Assembly (NCBI GenBank): GCA_021776615.1 | Contig: JAJFFO010000013.1 | Location: 62,001 to 126,000, forward strand | Length of the DNA stretch: 64,000 nucleotides | Origin: Robiginitomaculum sp. | GTDB taxonomy: Bacteria; Pseudomonadota; Alphaproteobacteria; Caulobacterales; Maricaulaceae | Direction: 5' to 3' | Shown: piece after piece, positions 50,997 to 60,248 of the stretch | Layout of the letters: each line of letters starts with the position of its first letter | How positions within the stretch are numbered: position 1 is the stretch's first letter | The notes under the pieces: model-generated | What the model saw: only the letters and a program-made list of their open reading frames with translations | Databases searched by the model: none | What the model was told of the DNA's origin: nothing | Made by a program: the position numbers and the translations under genes

Positions 50997-51286
50997 AGCT
51001 ATTAGGCCTTTTATTAAAGGCAATAATCACCATTGCCATTGGCATTATTGGCTTCACGTGGGAGCCAAAGCAGGAGCTGATTCAAAAACCGATTGAAGAT
51101 GAAAAAAGCGAAATTCTCTCACCGGTTTATTTTGTAGCGCCGCCAGAACAGGCTTACATCATTCAGGCTAGCAATACCTCTGCTGAGCCGGACTGCGTAA
51201 ATTCGCGGGAAAAGCTCAGACTTGAAAACGCAAGAACCAGCACGGCCATTCAGGCGCGTTATCTGCCGGTCTCGCTCTCCAGCTAA
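50990..51286 (+). CDS. Small hypothetical membrane-anchored protein
   Basis: A 98 aa protein with one N-terminal helix (LELLGLLLKAIITIAIGIIG) and a soluble tail rich in acidic residues and Ser/Thr. No family recognised. GAGG lies 8 nt before the ATG, and a leader ORF overlaps the start. No promoter partner identified. Confidence 0.5.
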   Translation: MLELLGLLLKAIITIAIGIIGFTWEPKQELIQKPIEDEKSEILSPVYFVAPPEQAYIIQASNTSAEPDCVNSREKLRLENARTSTAIQARYLPVSLSS

Positions 51287-51409
51287 GTTACAGCACCGCT
51301 AAATGCCGGATCATTGATACTGTATTGCGGTATCAATACGGGCGATGGCACCATCAAAATTGATAAATATGTAGTCGCACCTGCAGATAAGGTTCGCTAG
51401 GATAAACCC

Positions 51410-51442
51410 ATGCGGTTTAGCGACTCACCCTTATGCGAATAA
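51410..51442 (+). CDS. Possible 10-codon leader ORF overlapping ydbH start
   Basis: ATG with AGGA 7 nt upstream encodes MRFSDSPLCE and ends in a TAA at 51440-51442, overlapping the first codons of ydbH by 10 nt. The ydbH ATG itself has no clear ribosome site, so re-initiation from this ORF is plausible. Confidence 0.4.
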   Translation: MRFSDSPLCE

Positions 51443-54400
51443 TCCCCAAATTCGCGCGTACCATAGGCCGGAATATACTTCTTGCTTTGGCGCTTCTCCT
51501 TGTTTTGTTTTTTGGCCTTTGGCTAGGCCGCTTACCGTTGGCCGGTTTTGCCCTTGAACGTGCGGCCAAGGCACGCGGCTTGGTGGTCGATGTGAAGGTG
51601 GAAAGCCTTAGCACTAAAGGCGCGCGCCTTGGCGATATCGTTTTTGGCGATGAGCTAAGCATTGAAAGTGCGCAGTTTAGCTGGGCATTGGCCGGATTAC
51701 GCCGCAAAGAGATTATCAGCATAGACATAATAGGCGCCAAGTTCGGCGCCCAAAGGCAAAACGGCCAGACCAAAGTCGCGGGGTTCGATCTTGCCAACCT
51801 CTCCCCAAGCGGCAAAACGCCATGGGATATTGGTGCGATCAGCATTATCGATAGCCAATTGGCGCTTGATATTGCGCCGGGACGCATTCTGGCCGACTTC
51901 GACGCGCAAAAGCTGCCAGACAATGGCTGGGCGTTTACCGCCAACGCCAAACCAGCACGGCTGGAAAGTAAAGCCTGGTCGGCATTGATAGACACCATCG
52001 CCTTCAAAGGCGAATATGCCGACAACAGGCTGAATGCTGACGCCGAAATAGAATATCGAGACGCCAAATGGGTTGCCGAAAAGGCGGGCGAATTTGCCAT
52101 ACAAAATGGCAGGGTTTTCGTGAAATGCGATTGCGATTTCCAAAACCCAAATCAACTGGCAGGGAAACTTGAGGCGCAGGCAGATTTTCAAAACTTGAAC
52201 ACCCCTTATCTGGCCGCCGAAAGCGCGGCGATTTCTTTGCAATTTGATGGCGCTACCGACCCCAATGACCTGCTTGGTGCGTTACAGGCACAGATGAGCA
52301 TCAGCGTGCAAATTGGCCGCGCCCACGCCGAACCTACGCCTCTCAAACAGGCGGTAAGTTCACAAAAAATGCCGGAATTTGTTTTACCTTTTGCCAATGC
52401 ACTGGTTGAAAACCTCGGCACGGCGGCAAGTTCATTTGACGTGGCTACTGATATAAAGTTGAACGCGCAAAATGGGCAGTTCACCCTCTCCACCCCGACC
52501 ATCAGCATGACGAGCATCGCGGAACCAAAAAGCGCCGTGCATATTGGCAGCCTGCAGGCAGCGTACGCGCCAAAAACCAAAGATTGGGATTTTTTCGGTA
52601 ATGCAGAAGCACAACTTTCCGGTTTTGGACACCTGCAGTTAGACGCTTTGGCGCTGCGCCACGACCAAATCGGGGCTTTGCAATTGCAGATGGCAGAAGC
52701 GCAAACGGCGGTGCAGACCGGTGATCAGAAATTGGCTTTGCAAACCCGCAATATTAGCGGGCAGTTCGCCAGCAATGCGACCACGCTGGCTGGCGATATA
52801 GACGCGCAATGGAATGGGCAGATCGGCGGTGTAAACTTTACCAAGGCGCGACTGAAAGGCCCGCTTCAATTGGTTAAATCTGGGTCGGATTGGCAAGGTT
52901 TCGTCCCAGGACCTTCGCTTTCCTTTGCCGCCGACCGGCTGCGCATGGGGCAATGGCGCGCCTCGAAGGCTTTGGCGACCCTAAGGCCACAAAAATCGCG
53001 CACCGGCGCAAAGCCGCTTTTTACCTATGACAAGGATGGGTTTTTGCTCACAGCCAATATTGCAAGTGTTGCCGCCAATGTGCGCAAAGCCAATGTCGCA
53101 ACCCTGGTGGTTGAGATACGCGGCAAAGATGGCAATGGCACATTACGGCTCAAACCAAATAGCACCGCCAGCGCCACGATAGATATGGCCAGACTTAGCT
53201 TGGATTTACCCAGCAAGCAGAGTAAATATGTGCGCATTGGCAAATTTTCCGCCGCGGCCTACGCCAAAAACCGGCGCTGGCGTGGCAATGGCCGATTAGG
53301 CACGGTGCAATACCATAGCGATGGCATGCCCGCGCGGGTGAATGGCGAAAACACGCCATATAAATTCTCTTTTGATAAAACCGGCTTGGATATGTGGGCG
53401 AAAAAGCTGGACCTGAAAGTAACCTCCACAGACCGGCCGGCAATATTCCCACCGCTGCAGCTGGTACTCGACACCGTGCTTTCCCATGGCGGCGTCACCG
53501 GTATTGGCGAAATTCGGCTGGCCCGCGACGGCACCTATCTTTCTGATTTGAGCCTGGCGCACAATTTGGCCAGCGCCCGTGGCACCGCCATTGGCGGGGT
53601 TGAGCGCTTGGCACTCGCGCCCAATGGACTGGAACTGACCGAATTATTGCCCGCCTTTGAGGGCCTGGTTGCTAATGCGCAAGGCCAACCATCTGGCGTA
53701 TTTCTGGCCAAATGGGACGCTACGGGTCTTGGCGAAACCAAGGGTAGTGTTTCTCTCAACGGCATGAATTTCGACATTTTACTGGGCCGGGTGGAGAATG
53801 TGACCGGCGAAATACGGTTTTCGTCGCTCTTGCCTTTGACCACCAAGGGCAGTGCCGAAATACAAATTGGCACGCTTGACCCCGGCATGGCCCTTAACGA
53901 CGGTGAACTGGTCTTTGCCTTGGTTGAAGATGGTGGCCTGCGCATCGACCGGGCGGAATGGCCTTTCGCTGGCGGACAATTGCGCGTCGCCCCGATGCTG
54001 TGGAAGATTGGCGGCCTGCACCAAAATGTTGAATTACAGGTGGAAAATGCCGATTTGCTCGAGCTTTCCGGCCTGTTTGGCTTTGCTGACCTGAGCGCGC
54101 AAGGCAAGCTTAGCGGCAGCATACCCGCCGAGATTACCGAAACCAGCGTTCTTGTGCGCGGCGGCATATTGCGCGCACCGGCGCCGGGCATATTGCGCTA
54201 TCAAAGCGCCGTCGGTGACAATGCCGCTGGTGCGGCACCGCAAGCCAAAATGGCCTTTGATGTATTGAAAAACCTGCATTTCAACCGGTTGGAATTACGT
54301 CTGGATGGCGATGTTGGTGGGCGTATGGAGGCAGGTTTGGTGTTGGAGGGTAATAATCCGGACGTGGTTTTCGGCATACCATTTCGTTTGAACATCACCA

Positions 54401-54507
54401 CTTCCGCAGAATTTTCACGCCTCGCAGCCCAGGCCAGTCAGGGTTTGCGCATTGGCCAGAACATTCAGCGCATGATCGAAAATGGCGGTTTGCAAGCAGA
54501 TGAATAA
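51433..54507 (+). CDS. ydbH: YdbH-family AsmA-like intermembrane lipid transport protein
   Basis: A 1024 aa protein: a single N-terminal inner-membrane helix (about 14-33), then a very long, repetitive beta-rich region of the AsmA/bridge-like superfamily, ending in the YdbH domain (GGILRAPAPGILRYQSAV and LEGNNPDVVFGIPFRLNITT). In E. coli YdbH, with TamB and YhdP, spans the periplasm to carry phospholipids to the outer membrane; YnbE and YdbL help. The same trio lies here, which supports the call. See leader ORF at 51410. Confidence 0.88.
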   Translation: MRIIPKFARTIGRNILLALALLLVLFFGLWLGRLPLAGFALERAAKARGLVVDVKVESLSTKGARLGDIVFGDELSIESAQFSWALAGLRRKEIISIDIIGAKFGAQRQNGQTKVAGFDLANLSPSGKTPWDIGAISIIDSQLALDIAPGRILADFDAQKLPDNGWAFTANAKPARLESKAWSALIDTIAFKGEYADNRLNADAEIEYRDAKWVAEKAGEFAIQNGRVFVKCDCDFQNPNQLAGKLEAQADFQNLNTPYLAAESAAISLQFDGATDPNDLLGALQAQMSISVQIGRAHAEPTPLKQAVSSQKMPEFVLPFANALVENLGTAASSFDVATDIKLNAQNGQFTLSTPTISMTSIAEPKSAVHIGSLQAAYAPKTKDWDFFGNAEAQLSGFGHLQLDALALRHDQIGALQLQMAEAQTAVQTGDQKLALQTRNISGQFASNATTLAGDIDAQWNGQIGGVNFTKARLKGPLQLVKSGSDWQGFVPGPSLSFAADRLRMGQWRASKALATLRPQKSRTGAKPLFTYDKDGFLLTANIASVAANVRKANVATLVVEIRGKDGNGTLRLKPNSTASATIDMARLSLDLPSKQSKYVRIGKFSAAAYAKNRRWRGNGRLGTVQYHSDGMPARVNGENTPYKFSFDKTGLDMWAKKLDLKVTSTDRPAIFPPLQLVLDTVLSHGGVTGIGEIRLARDGTYLSDLSLAHNLASARGTAIGGVERLALAPNGLELTELLPAFEGLVANAQGQPSGVFLAKWDATGLGETKGSVSLNGMNFDILLGRVENVTGEIRFSSLLPLTTKGSAEIQIGTLDPGMALNDGELVFALVEDGGLRIDRAEWPFAGGQLRVAPMLWKIGGLHQNVELQVENADLLELSGLFGFADLSAQGKLSGSIPAEITETSVLVRGGILRAPAPGILRYQSAVGDNAAGAAPQAKMAFDVLKNLHFNRLELRLDGDVGGRMEAGLVLEGNNPDVVFGIPFRLNITTSAEFSRLAAQASQGLRIGQNIQRMIENGGLQADE

Positions 54508-54596
54508 AATGCCCTGCCGAAGCTATCGTAAGTTTTTGCTGTTAATCTGCGGTTCAACTTGGGTATGATGAGATGATATTCAGAAAAGGAACACGC

Positions 54597-54806
54597 ATGA
54601 TCACCAGCCGCCCCGCCTTTGCCTTCGCCGCAATGGTTGCTCCGATGTCTCTGTTCATGAGCGGCTGTATGCCGACCGTGCGCATTGAGGCCCCTGATCG
54701 GCCCATTGAGATTAATTTAAATGTCAAAATTGATCAGGAAGTTCGCGTCCGCCTCGACAAGGACGTGGAAGACCTGATCACCAGCAATCCGGACCTGTTC
54801 AAATGA
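54597..54806 (+). CDS. ynbE: YnbE-like outer-membrane lipoprotein
   Basis: A 69 aa lipoprotein: signal peptide with lipobox ending FMSGC (lipidated Cys), then TVRIEAPDRPIEINLNVKID, the YnbE signature, and a short acidic C-terminus. AAAGGAAC precedes the ATG. In E. coli YnbE forms an intermembrane bridge with YdbH. The stop overlaps ydbL by 4 nt. Confidence 0.88.
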   Translation: MITSRPAFAFAAMVAPMSLFMSGCMPTVRIEAPDRPIEINLNVKIDQEVRVRLDKDVEDLITSNPDLFK

Positions 54807-55162
54807 CCAAGATATTTCCTCGCTTTTTTCTAGTAGTTTTCATTATCGCCGCTTTTGGTATGGCATTTTCAGCCCAAGCGGATGCCACAGCGGACGTCAT
54901 CGCCAAAGCCAAAATTGACCGCGTCATTGGCGAACGCACTGACGGCTATATTGGTGTGATCAACGGCACTGCCAGCGCCGATATTGAGCGCGCGGTACGC
55001 GAAACCAATATTAAACGCAAAGCGGTCTATGGCGATCTTGCCCGCGCCCGCAATGCGACTATCGAAGTGATCGCCGCCCTGACCGGTGAAAAACTCATTA
55101 CCCGCACGCCAAAAGGTCAAATGGTCATGGATGCCAATGGTAATTGGCGCGCAGTCCCGTAA
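54803..55162 (+). CDS. ydbL: YdbL (DUF1318) periplasmic protein
   Basis: A 119 aa protein with a signal peptide (cleavage after AQA), then AKAKIDRVIGERTDGYIGVI, and a C-terminal VIAALTGEKLITRTPKGQMV segment typical of DUF1318. YdbL is reported to modulate the YdbH-YnbE complex. ATGA overlap with ynbE shows coupling. Confidence 0.88.
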   Translation: MTKIFPRFFLVVFIIAAFGMAFSAQADATADVIAKAKIDRVIGERTDGYIGVINGTASADIERAVRETNIKRKAVYGDLARARNATIEVIAALTGEKLITRTPKGQMVMDANGNWRAVP

Positions 55163-55321
55163 ATGCGGCCATAAATAAAGCCTGTGACCATGTAAGCAGT
55201 CGCGGTGCAAACAAAATTTAAACGTGGAAAAAAGGCAGTTTTTCACCAAACCTAGAAAATTATTGCGTAGCGATCTATTCTCGATACATTATGCAAGTCG
55301 TAAATGAGGAGACATCAGGCC

Positions 55322-55522
55322 ATGACCATACTCAAATCCACACAAATACTATCTGATTCAACGCAATCATTTGAACATGCGGTCGCCAATGGCGTTGAAC
55401 GTTTTTCGCAAACCGTCAAACATGTGCGCTCGGCCAGCGTCAACCATATGTCGGTCACCGTTAAAGACGGCACCGTCGATAAATTTCGCGTCAATTTGCA
55501 GATCACATTTGAAGTCAAATAA
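55322..55522 (+). CDS. Dodecin-family protein lacking the flavin-stacking Trp
   Basis: A 66 aa protein matching the dodecin beta-alpha-beta-beta pattern: SFEHAVANGVERFSQTVKHV, then VSVTVKDG-like, ending FRVNLQITFEVK. Canonical dodecins have Trp in the segment between helix and second strand to stack the isoalloxazine ring; here the corresponding position reads RSASVN and no Trp occurs in the protein. GGAG lies 10 nt before the ATG. It stands alone, and converges with the GNAT gene. Confidence 0.85.
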   Translation: MTILKSTQILSDSTQSFEHAVANGVERFSQTVKHVRSASVNHMSVTVKDGTVDKFRVNLQITFEVK

Positions 55523-55557
55523 AAGCGATTAGTTTAAGCCAAAACAGATAAACCTGA

Positions 55558-56049
55558 CTATGCTTCATCTAAATTTGTCACAAAAAATTTCTGCATCAAC
55601 AGTCGCTTATCGCCTTGTTTGTAGTAATTTTTTTTGTGTTCTAGTTCGGTGAACCCAAAGTCACGGTAAAGTGATATCGCAGAAACATTGTCAGGTTCAA
55701 CTGTAAGACGGCACCGATCCATACTTGTGCTAATACAAAAATCATCACACGCTTTCGTCAGTGCTCTGCCTATCCCCTTTCCTTGATGTTCGGTTGATAC
55801 ACCGAGGGAGAGAAGCCATGCATTTTTGGTCAAAGCCTCAATGCCCAAAAGGGTATAACCTATAACATTGCCGCTCTTTTCACATACAAAAAAAGAATTT
55901 GGAAATAAATCTATATATTGTCGGATAGAGAAATTTTCATAACCGCCTTCTCCGAATAATTTTTTATCGAGATCTACGATTTGTTGTACGTCTTTATAAC
56001 TTACTTTTCTTATAGACGTTATCTGCGAATAACTTCTCTGCATACTCAT
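55558..56049 (-). CDS. GNAT N-acetyltransferase (RimI-like), AT-rich
   Basis: A 163 aa acetyltransferase with the CoA-binding loop VSTEHQGKGIGRALTKAC (Q/RxxGxG/A) and the C-terminal VEPDNVSAISLYRDFGF strand-helix, similar to RimI. The gene is visibly AT-richer than neighbours, and its first 56 nt overlap the 3' end of the next gene upstream on the same strand, implying one transcript. A start two codons later (MQRSYSQ) has better spacing from GAGAG. Confidence 0.85.
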   Translation of the reverse strand: MSMQRSYSQITSIRKVSYKDVQQIVDLDKKLFGEGGYENFSIRQYIDLFPNSFFVCEKSGNVIGYTLLGIEALTKNAWLLSLGVSTEHQGKGIGRALTKACDDFCISTSMDRCRLTVEPDNVSAISLYRDFGFTELEHKKNYYKQGDKRLLMQKFFVTNLDEA

Positions 56050-56524
56050 CTCTCAAAATCAGCAAGTTTTTACGTTTCCGGTAAGCGTACCACACTTTGT
56101 GGAGCGCAAAAACAGAACGCCAAAAATGGCGTGATTCCTCTTGCAACAATTCAAATTTTTGAGTGTTTGGGTTATGCACTAAGATAAAAAACCTGTACGC
56201 AAACATTTTGTCTATAATTTCAATTTTAATAAAACCTAATTCGTATAAATGCGCCAACCGGTCGAAAAAAGAAAGAGATTGGATAATTTTTTGACGATCT
56301 GATTGGTCAAAGATTTTAATATTATTGTATAAGCGGCCTGTTGGTTCAAGCTCCACTTCAATTTCTATATTCTTGTTAACATCCTCAGAAAGTTTATCTA
56401 AAAATTGAGCCCTCGCTAATTTAGCTGAAAAGCGTGCCTGTATGCCAACAAAAAGCAAACCGAGAGCCGAAGTGAGTGCCGCAAAGGACGATATTAAAAA
56501 CTCTATTGAAAAACCGATGCCCAT
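55994..56524 (-). CDS. Hypothetical membrane-anchored protein, AT-rich
   Basis: A 176 aa protein with an N-terminal helix (EFLISSFAALTSALGLLFVG) and a charged helical cytoplasmic part (LSFFDRLAHLYELGFIKIEI, SRHFWRSVFALHKVWYAYR). No family recognised; a DUF4760-like resemblance is possible. GGCGGAG precedes the ATG. Forms an AT-rich pair with the GNAT gene it overlaps. Confidence 0.7.
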   Translation of the reverse strand: MGIGFSIEFLISSFAALTSALGLLFVGIQARFSAKLARAQFLDKLSEDVNKNIEIEVELEPTGRLYNNIKIFDQSDRQKIIQSLSFFDRLAHLYELGFIKIEIIDKMFAYRFFILVHNPNTQKFELLQEESRHFWRSVFALHKVWYAYRKRKNLLILRDEYAEKLFADNVYKKSKL

Positions 56525-56709
56525 TTAGTCTCCGCCTTTATATCTAAAGTCACCATACTCCTTACCCGACTTACGTAAAGCGATTCTGTTTCCATTATTA
56601 TGATACATTTACCCATTGAAACGCCTGCTCTAGCTGAAGCATTCCCTTGACGGATGTTCATCAGGAGCCAATCCTGTGAAAAAACTAATTTATATTTGAG
56701 GAGCACCCC

Positions 56710-57897
56710 ATGCCGCAAACCACCGATCCCGTCGTCATTGTTGGATATTCGCGCACCCCAATTGGTGGGTTGTTGGGCGAATTGGCCCCCTTAAGCGCCA
56801 ATGAATTGGGTGCCATTGCCATCAAAGCGGCGCTTGAAGACGCTGGTCTTGAAGGCGAAGCCGTCGAACAAGCCTTAATGGGCTGTGTTTTACCGGCCGG
56901 CCAAGGCCAAGCCCCGGCCCGCCAGGCTGCGCTCAAAGCTGGCCTTCCTATCCATGTGGAAGCCACCACGCTAAACAAAATGTGTGGCTCTGGCATGCAA
57001 GCGGCCATTATGGGCAATGATACGTTGTGCGCTGGCAATGCAGACATCCTCATTGCCGGCGGCATGGAAAGCATGACCAATGCCCCCCATATGCTGCCTA
57101 CTCACCGTGCCGGTTTCAAATATGGCCATGACCGGGTGCTCGACCATATGGCCCTTGATGGCCTTGAAGATGCCTATGCAAAAGCGCCAATGGGCAATTT
57201 TGCCGATATGGCCGCACAAAAATACCAATTCACGCGCGAAGATCAGGACGCCTATGCGCTAGAGACTTTGCGGCGTGCCCAATCGGCGGCGAGCGACGGC
57301 GCCTTCGCCCGCGAAACCACCCCCGTTACCATAAAAACCCGCAAGGGCGACATTGTAATGGACACCGATGAGTTGCCACGCAAAGCCATGCCGGAAAAAA
57401 TCCCGAAATTGCGCCCTGCCTTTAATAAAGACGGCACCGTCACCGCCGCCAATGCTTCGGCCATTTCCGATGGTGCCGCGGCTATGGTGCTCATGCGTCT
57501 TTCGGAGGCACAAAAGCGCGGGCTTAAGCCCATCGCCAAAATTGTCGCCACCGCCGCCCACGCCCAGGAACCGGAATGGTTCACCTCTGCGCCAGTTCCG
57601 GCCATGAAAAAGGTATTGGAAAAAGCCGGGTGGACAACTGAAGATGTTGATCTGTGGGAAATCAACGAGGCCTTTGCCGTTGTGCCGATGATCGCCATGA
57701 AAGAAATGAATCTTTCGCACGATATCATCAATGTGAATGGCGGTGCTTGTGCACTGGGCCATCCCATTGGCGCTTCAGGGGCCCGGATTATGGCTACATT
57801 GATGGGGGCGCTGGAAAACCGTAACCTCAAAAAGGGCGTTGCCAGCCTGTGTATTGGCGGCGGAGAAGCCACAGCCATTGCGCTGGAAATGATGTAA
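56710..57897 (+). CDS. Acetyl-CoA C-acetyltransferase (thiolase)
   Basis: A 395 aa thiolase. Nucleophile Cys92 in NKMCGSGMQAAIMG, His in GACALGHPIGASGA and second Cys in SLCIGGGEA. Closest in length and motifs to biosynthetic/degradative acetoacetyl-CoA thiolases (AtoB/PhaA type). GAGGAG lies 6 nt before the ATG. Physiological direction (ketone-body breakdown, PHB or leucine breakdown) not visible from neighbours. Confidence 0.94.
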   Translation: MPQTTDPVVIVGYSRTPIGGLLGELAPLSANELGAIAIKAALEDAGLEGEAVEQALMGCVLPAGQGQAPARQAALKAGLPIHVEATTLNKMCGSGMQAAIMGNDTLCAGNADILIAGGMESMTNAPHMLPTHRAGFKYGHDRVLDHMALDGLEDAYAKAPMGNFADMAAQKYQFTREDQDAYALETLRRAQSAASDGAFARETTPVTIKTRKGDIVMDTDELPRKAMPEKIPKLRPAFNKDGTVTAANASAISDGAAAMVLMRLSEAQKRGLKPIAKIVATAAHAQEPEWFTSAPVPAMKKVLEKAGWTTEDVDLWEINEAFAVVPMIAMKEMNLSHDIINVNGGACALGHPIGASGARIMATLMGALENRNLKKGVASLCIGGGEATAIALEMM

Positions 57898-57909
57898 AAT
57901 CCATGTGAA

Positions 57910-58608
57910 TTATGCCGGAGGAATCGCCTGTTTTATGGTGATGCCCTCCGGCGATACCGCACAGCCATAACATAGAATTTCGACCCCGGCAGCTTTAGCT
58001 TTTTCCAACGCCGCGCCATAAGCGGGGTCAATATCAATCGCCGGGGAAAACGCTACGCAATCGGCCCGTTGCACCACAAACAAAACCACCGCACGATTGC
58101 CTTTATGCGCCTCATCGGCGAGATCAGCCATATGCTTTGCCGCGCGGGCGCTTACCGAATCTGGAAATTCTGCCAACCCCGATGTGCGCGACAAGGTCAC
58201 GCTTTTTACTTCGACAAAGCAGGGTGGCCGGTTGTCATTTTGCAGCAAAAAATCCACACGGCTATTAGCGCCATATTTCACTTCGCGACTAAGCTGCGCA
58301 TAGCCATTTAACGGCGCTATGACACCAGCCTTTATGGCTTCTTCGGCCAATGCGTTGGCCCGGCCCGTATGCACGCCGACCAAAGCGCCATCCGCCTCAA
58401 TCAGTTCCAAACTGAACGGTAATTTGCGTTTGGGGTTTTTGCTGTTCGAAATAAAAGCCCGCGCGTACGGCGTGTTCAGCCCCAACATCGAGCCGGGATT
58501 GGCGCAATGCACGGTCATTTCCTCGCCATTGGCCAGACGCACATCGGCCAGGAATCGCTTATAGCGCCTGATCAGTTGGCCTTCGACGAGTGTGTTCGAG
58601 AATCGCAT
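57910..58608 (-). CDS. sfsA: DNA/RNA nuclease SfsA
   Basis: A 232 aa protein of the sugar-fermentation-stimulation family, now regarded as a PD-(D/E)xK-type nuclease. Motifs: GQLIRRYKRFLADVRLANGE, VHCANPGSMLGL, the SRVDFLLQ and CFVEVKSVTLSR catalytic core. Converges with the thiolase gene (12 nt between). Confidence 0.93.
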   Translation of the reverse strand: MRFSNTLVEGQLIRRYKRFLADVRLANGEEMTVHCANPGSMLGLNTPYARAFISNSKNPKRKLPFSLELIEADGALVGVHTGRANALAEEAIKAGVIAPLNGYAQLSREVKYGANSRVDFLLQNDNRPPCFVEVKSVTLSRTSGLAEFPDSVSARAAKHMADLADEAHKGNRAVVLFVVQRADCVAFSPAIDIDPAYGAALEKAKAAGVEILCYGCAVSPEGITIKQAIPPA

Positions 58609-58745
58609 GGCAATATAGTGACTAAAAATATTAAGGTGGCCAAGTCACCCCACTTTGGCCGTAACACCATCTGCAGATCTCGCGTGCAAAAAGGACTTTA
58701 TTTTGCCGCCACTTTCGCCATAGTGCGCGCGTCAGTCATGGCTTT

Positions 58746-58833
58746 GCGGGCGTGGCGGAATTGGTAGACGCACAGGACTTAAAATCCTGAGATCTGTTAG
58801 ATCGTGGGGGTTCGATTCCCCCCGCCCGCACCA
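58746..58833 (+). tRNA. tRNA-Leu (UAA), CCA encoded
   Basis: The acceptor stem GCGGGCG (58746-58752) pairs with CGCCCGC (58823-58829), followed by discriminator A and encoded CCA. The anticodon arm is CAGGA-CTTAAAA-TCCTG, giving anticodon UAA, and a long variable arm typical of leucine follows. TTCGATTC forms the T-loop. 88 nt in total. Confidence 0.97.
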
Positions 58834-59115
58834 TTCTATCTTGCGCTATCGCGGTGCTGACGCCCGCTACTTGAGCGCTGTTTGTGTTATCTCGCGGCAA
58901 TGTGCTACGCGCACGCCTCCGACGGGGCGGCGAACGCCAGATATTTTGGGGCACCGGGGCGCGGTCGCACCCTTGGGTGCGGTTCGAAGAAGGCGCTCAT
59001 ACCTGCCCAGCGTCTACCCGAGCACTTAAACCCCGAACTTTGTTGTTAGTGTTATTAGGAACTGGCGTAGACGGCAGATAAAAGCCATTTAAGTCTGACG
59101 TTTATGCGTGGGTGG
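58834..59115. other. Gene-free stretch downstream of tRNA-Leu
   Basis: No supported gene. A short perfect palindrome CGCACCCTTGGGTGCG lies at 58966-58981. No integrase and no second copy of the tRNA 3' end was seen, so there is no proof of an island. Confidence 0.4.
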
Positions 59116-59889
59116 TTACAAATTTCCTTGCATCAGGAATTCACTCAAATATATCGCGTCAACAAACGAGTTGGCGCTGACTTTTTGCTCGACCAGCGCA
59201 GAGCGTTCGGGTGGCAAGACCTGCTTTAACGTGGCGATTCTTGCTGCCAATCCCGTGCATGCCTTCTTATCCAAAAAGCAGGCGCGGCTTAAAACATAGT
59301 ATTCAACTTCGGTGGAGCGCACAAAAACATCGTCCCGGCGCAACCATTCCCCGACCTTGATCAATGCCGGACTATAATCTCTTTCTGCCAGATCTACTAA
59401 CATGGCGACATTTTGATCTCGCGATTCAAGCCAATAATGTTCGTATTTCACATTATCCAAAATATTGCGGTTATTGTATTGTAGTGGCGTCAGCCCGTGT
59501 AGGCGCACTTCATAATCGGCCTGATCGAACCCTGATACCGCATTGCAATACCCATATTCATCAAAAACCACCACGGCAGAGACGTCCCAGCTTAAACAGC
59601 CTGTAATACATTGCTGTTCTAGCCAATCACGTTGAAATTGCGGATATTGCCGAATGAAGGCCGTGTTCAGCAAAACGCCGGCCAAATCACATTCCAAGCT
59701 TTCCAGTGCCCGAGTATAATACTTGTACTCTGCATCCGACATCAATTCTTGTGCGGGCTTGCTGTTGAAAGATGCAAAATTGGTGAAGCTTCCAAGCTTT
59801 GGTTTAAATGAATACTGGATAATGACGCACATTGCCGTGGCAATGAGCGCCCCGGTGAGCATTATCAATCCAATCCGCAATCTGGACAT
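59116..59889 (-). CDS. Hypothetical single-helix membrane protein
   Basis: A 257 aa protein with an N-terminal helix (LRIGLIMLTGALIATAMCVI) and a periplasmic, mostly helical domain with several Cys (LECDLAG, QQCITGCLSWD, SRACFLDKKACTG) that may form disulfides. The region YSPALIKVGEWLRRDDVFVR is Sel1/TPR-like, but no family is established. AAGGGG precedes the ATG. Confidence 0.65.
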   Translation of the reverse strand: MSRLRIGLIMLTGALIATAMCVIIQYSFKPKLGSFTNFASFNSKPAQELMSDAEYKYYTRALESLECDLAGVLLNTAFIRQYPQFQRDWLEQQCITGCLSWDVSAVVVFDEYGYCNAVSGFDQADYEVRLHGLTPLQYNNRNILDNVKYEHYWLESRDQNVAMLVDLAERDYSPALIKVGEWLRRDDVFVRSTEVEYYVLSRACFLDKKACTGLAARIATLKQVLPPERSALVEQKVSANSFVDAIYLSEFLMQGNL

Positions 59890-60099
59890 AACTTATACCC
59901 CTTATTGATAAATTTTATCCGCCCCAATTGAGGATAAACTTATACTGAGCATCGAATTTCGTTGAGCTAATACGGCCTATTTCAGGCAATATAAAGTACT
60001 ATATATAAATGAACAGAACAATTTGCAATTTCGGCGCAAGATCGGGGCCTATACCAAGAGTAAATCACATGCTGCGCCCGTAGAAGAAGGTACTCTCCA

Positions 60100-60246
60100 G
60101 TGAAAACCCGGATCAATTTATTGAAAGTATACAGCAATGCAAAGAATTACGCGCCGAGCGAGATAGACTTGCAAAGCGCAGAAGTCGCATTATCCAGGAA
60201 ACTGTTCAGCAAACAGAGCTCGTGGGAACCCGTAAGGGGAAAATAA
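60100..60246 (+). CDS. Small hypothetical ORF (48 aa), GTG start
   Basis: Encodes MKTRINLLKVYSNAKNYAPS and onwards, ending EPVRGK. AGAAGG lies about 10 nt before the GTG. By hand count, third-position GC is about 60% in this frame versus about 40% in the overlapping frame of the next ORF, favouring this frame here. No family recognised. Confidence 0.4.
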   Translation: MKTRINLLKVYSNAKNYAPSEIDLQSAEVALSRKLFSKQSSWEPVRGK

Positions 60247-60248
60247 GC

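Noticed and set aside
58736-58954. Minus-strand 72-aa frame reading GGIEPPRSNRSQDF
   Set aside because: It is the antisense translation of tRNA-Leu, a well-known false gene pattern.
58966-58981. 16-bp palindrome CGCACCC/GGGTGCG as a terminator of tRNA-Leu
   Set aside because: It is more than 130 nt past the tRNA and has no U-run.
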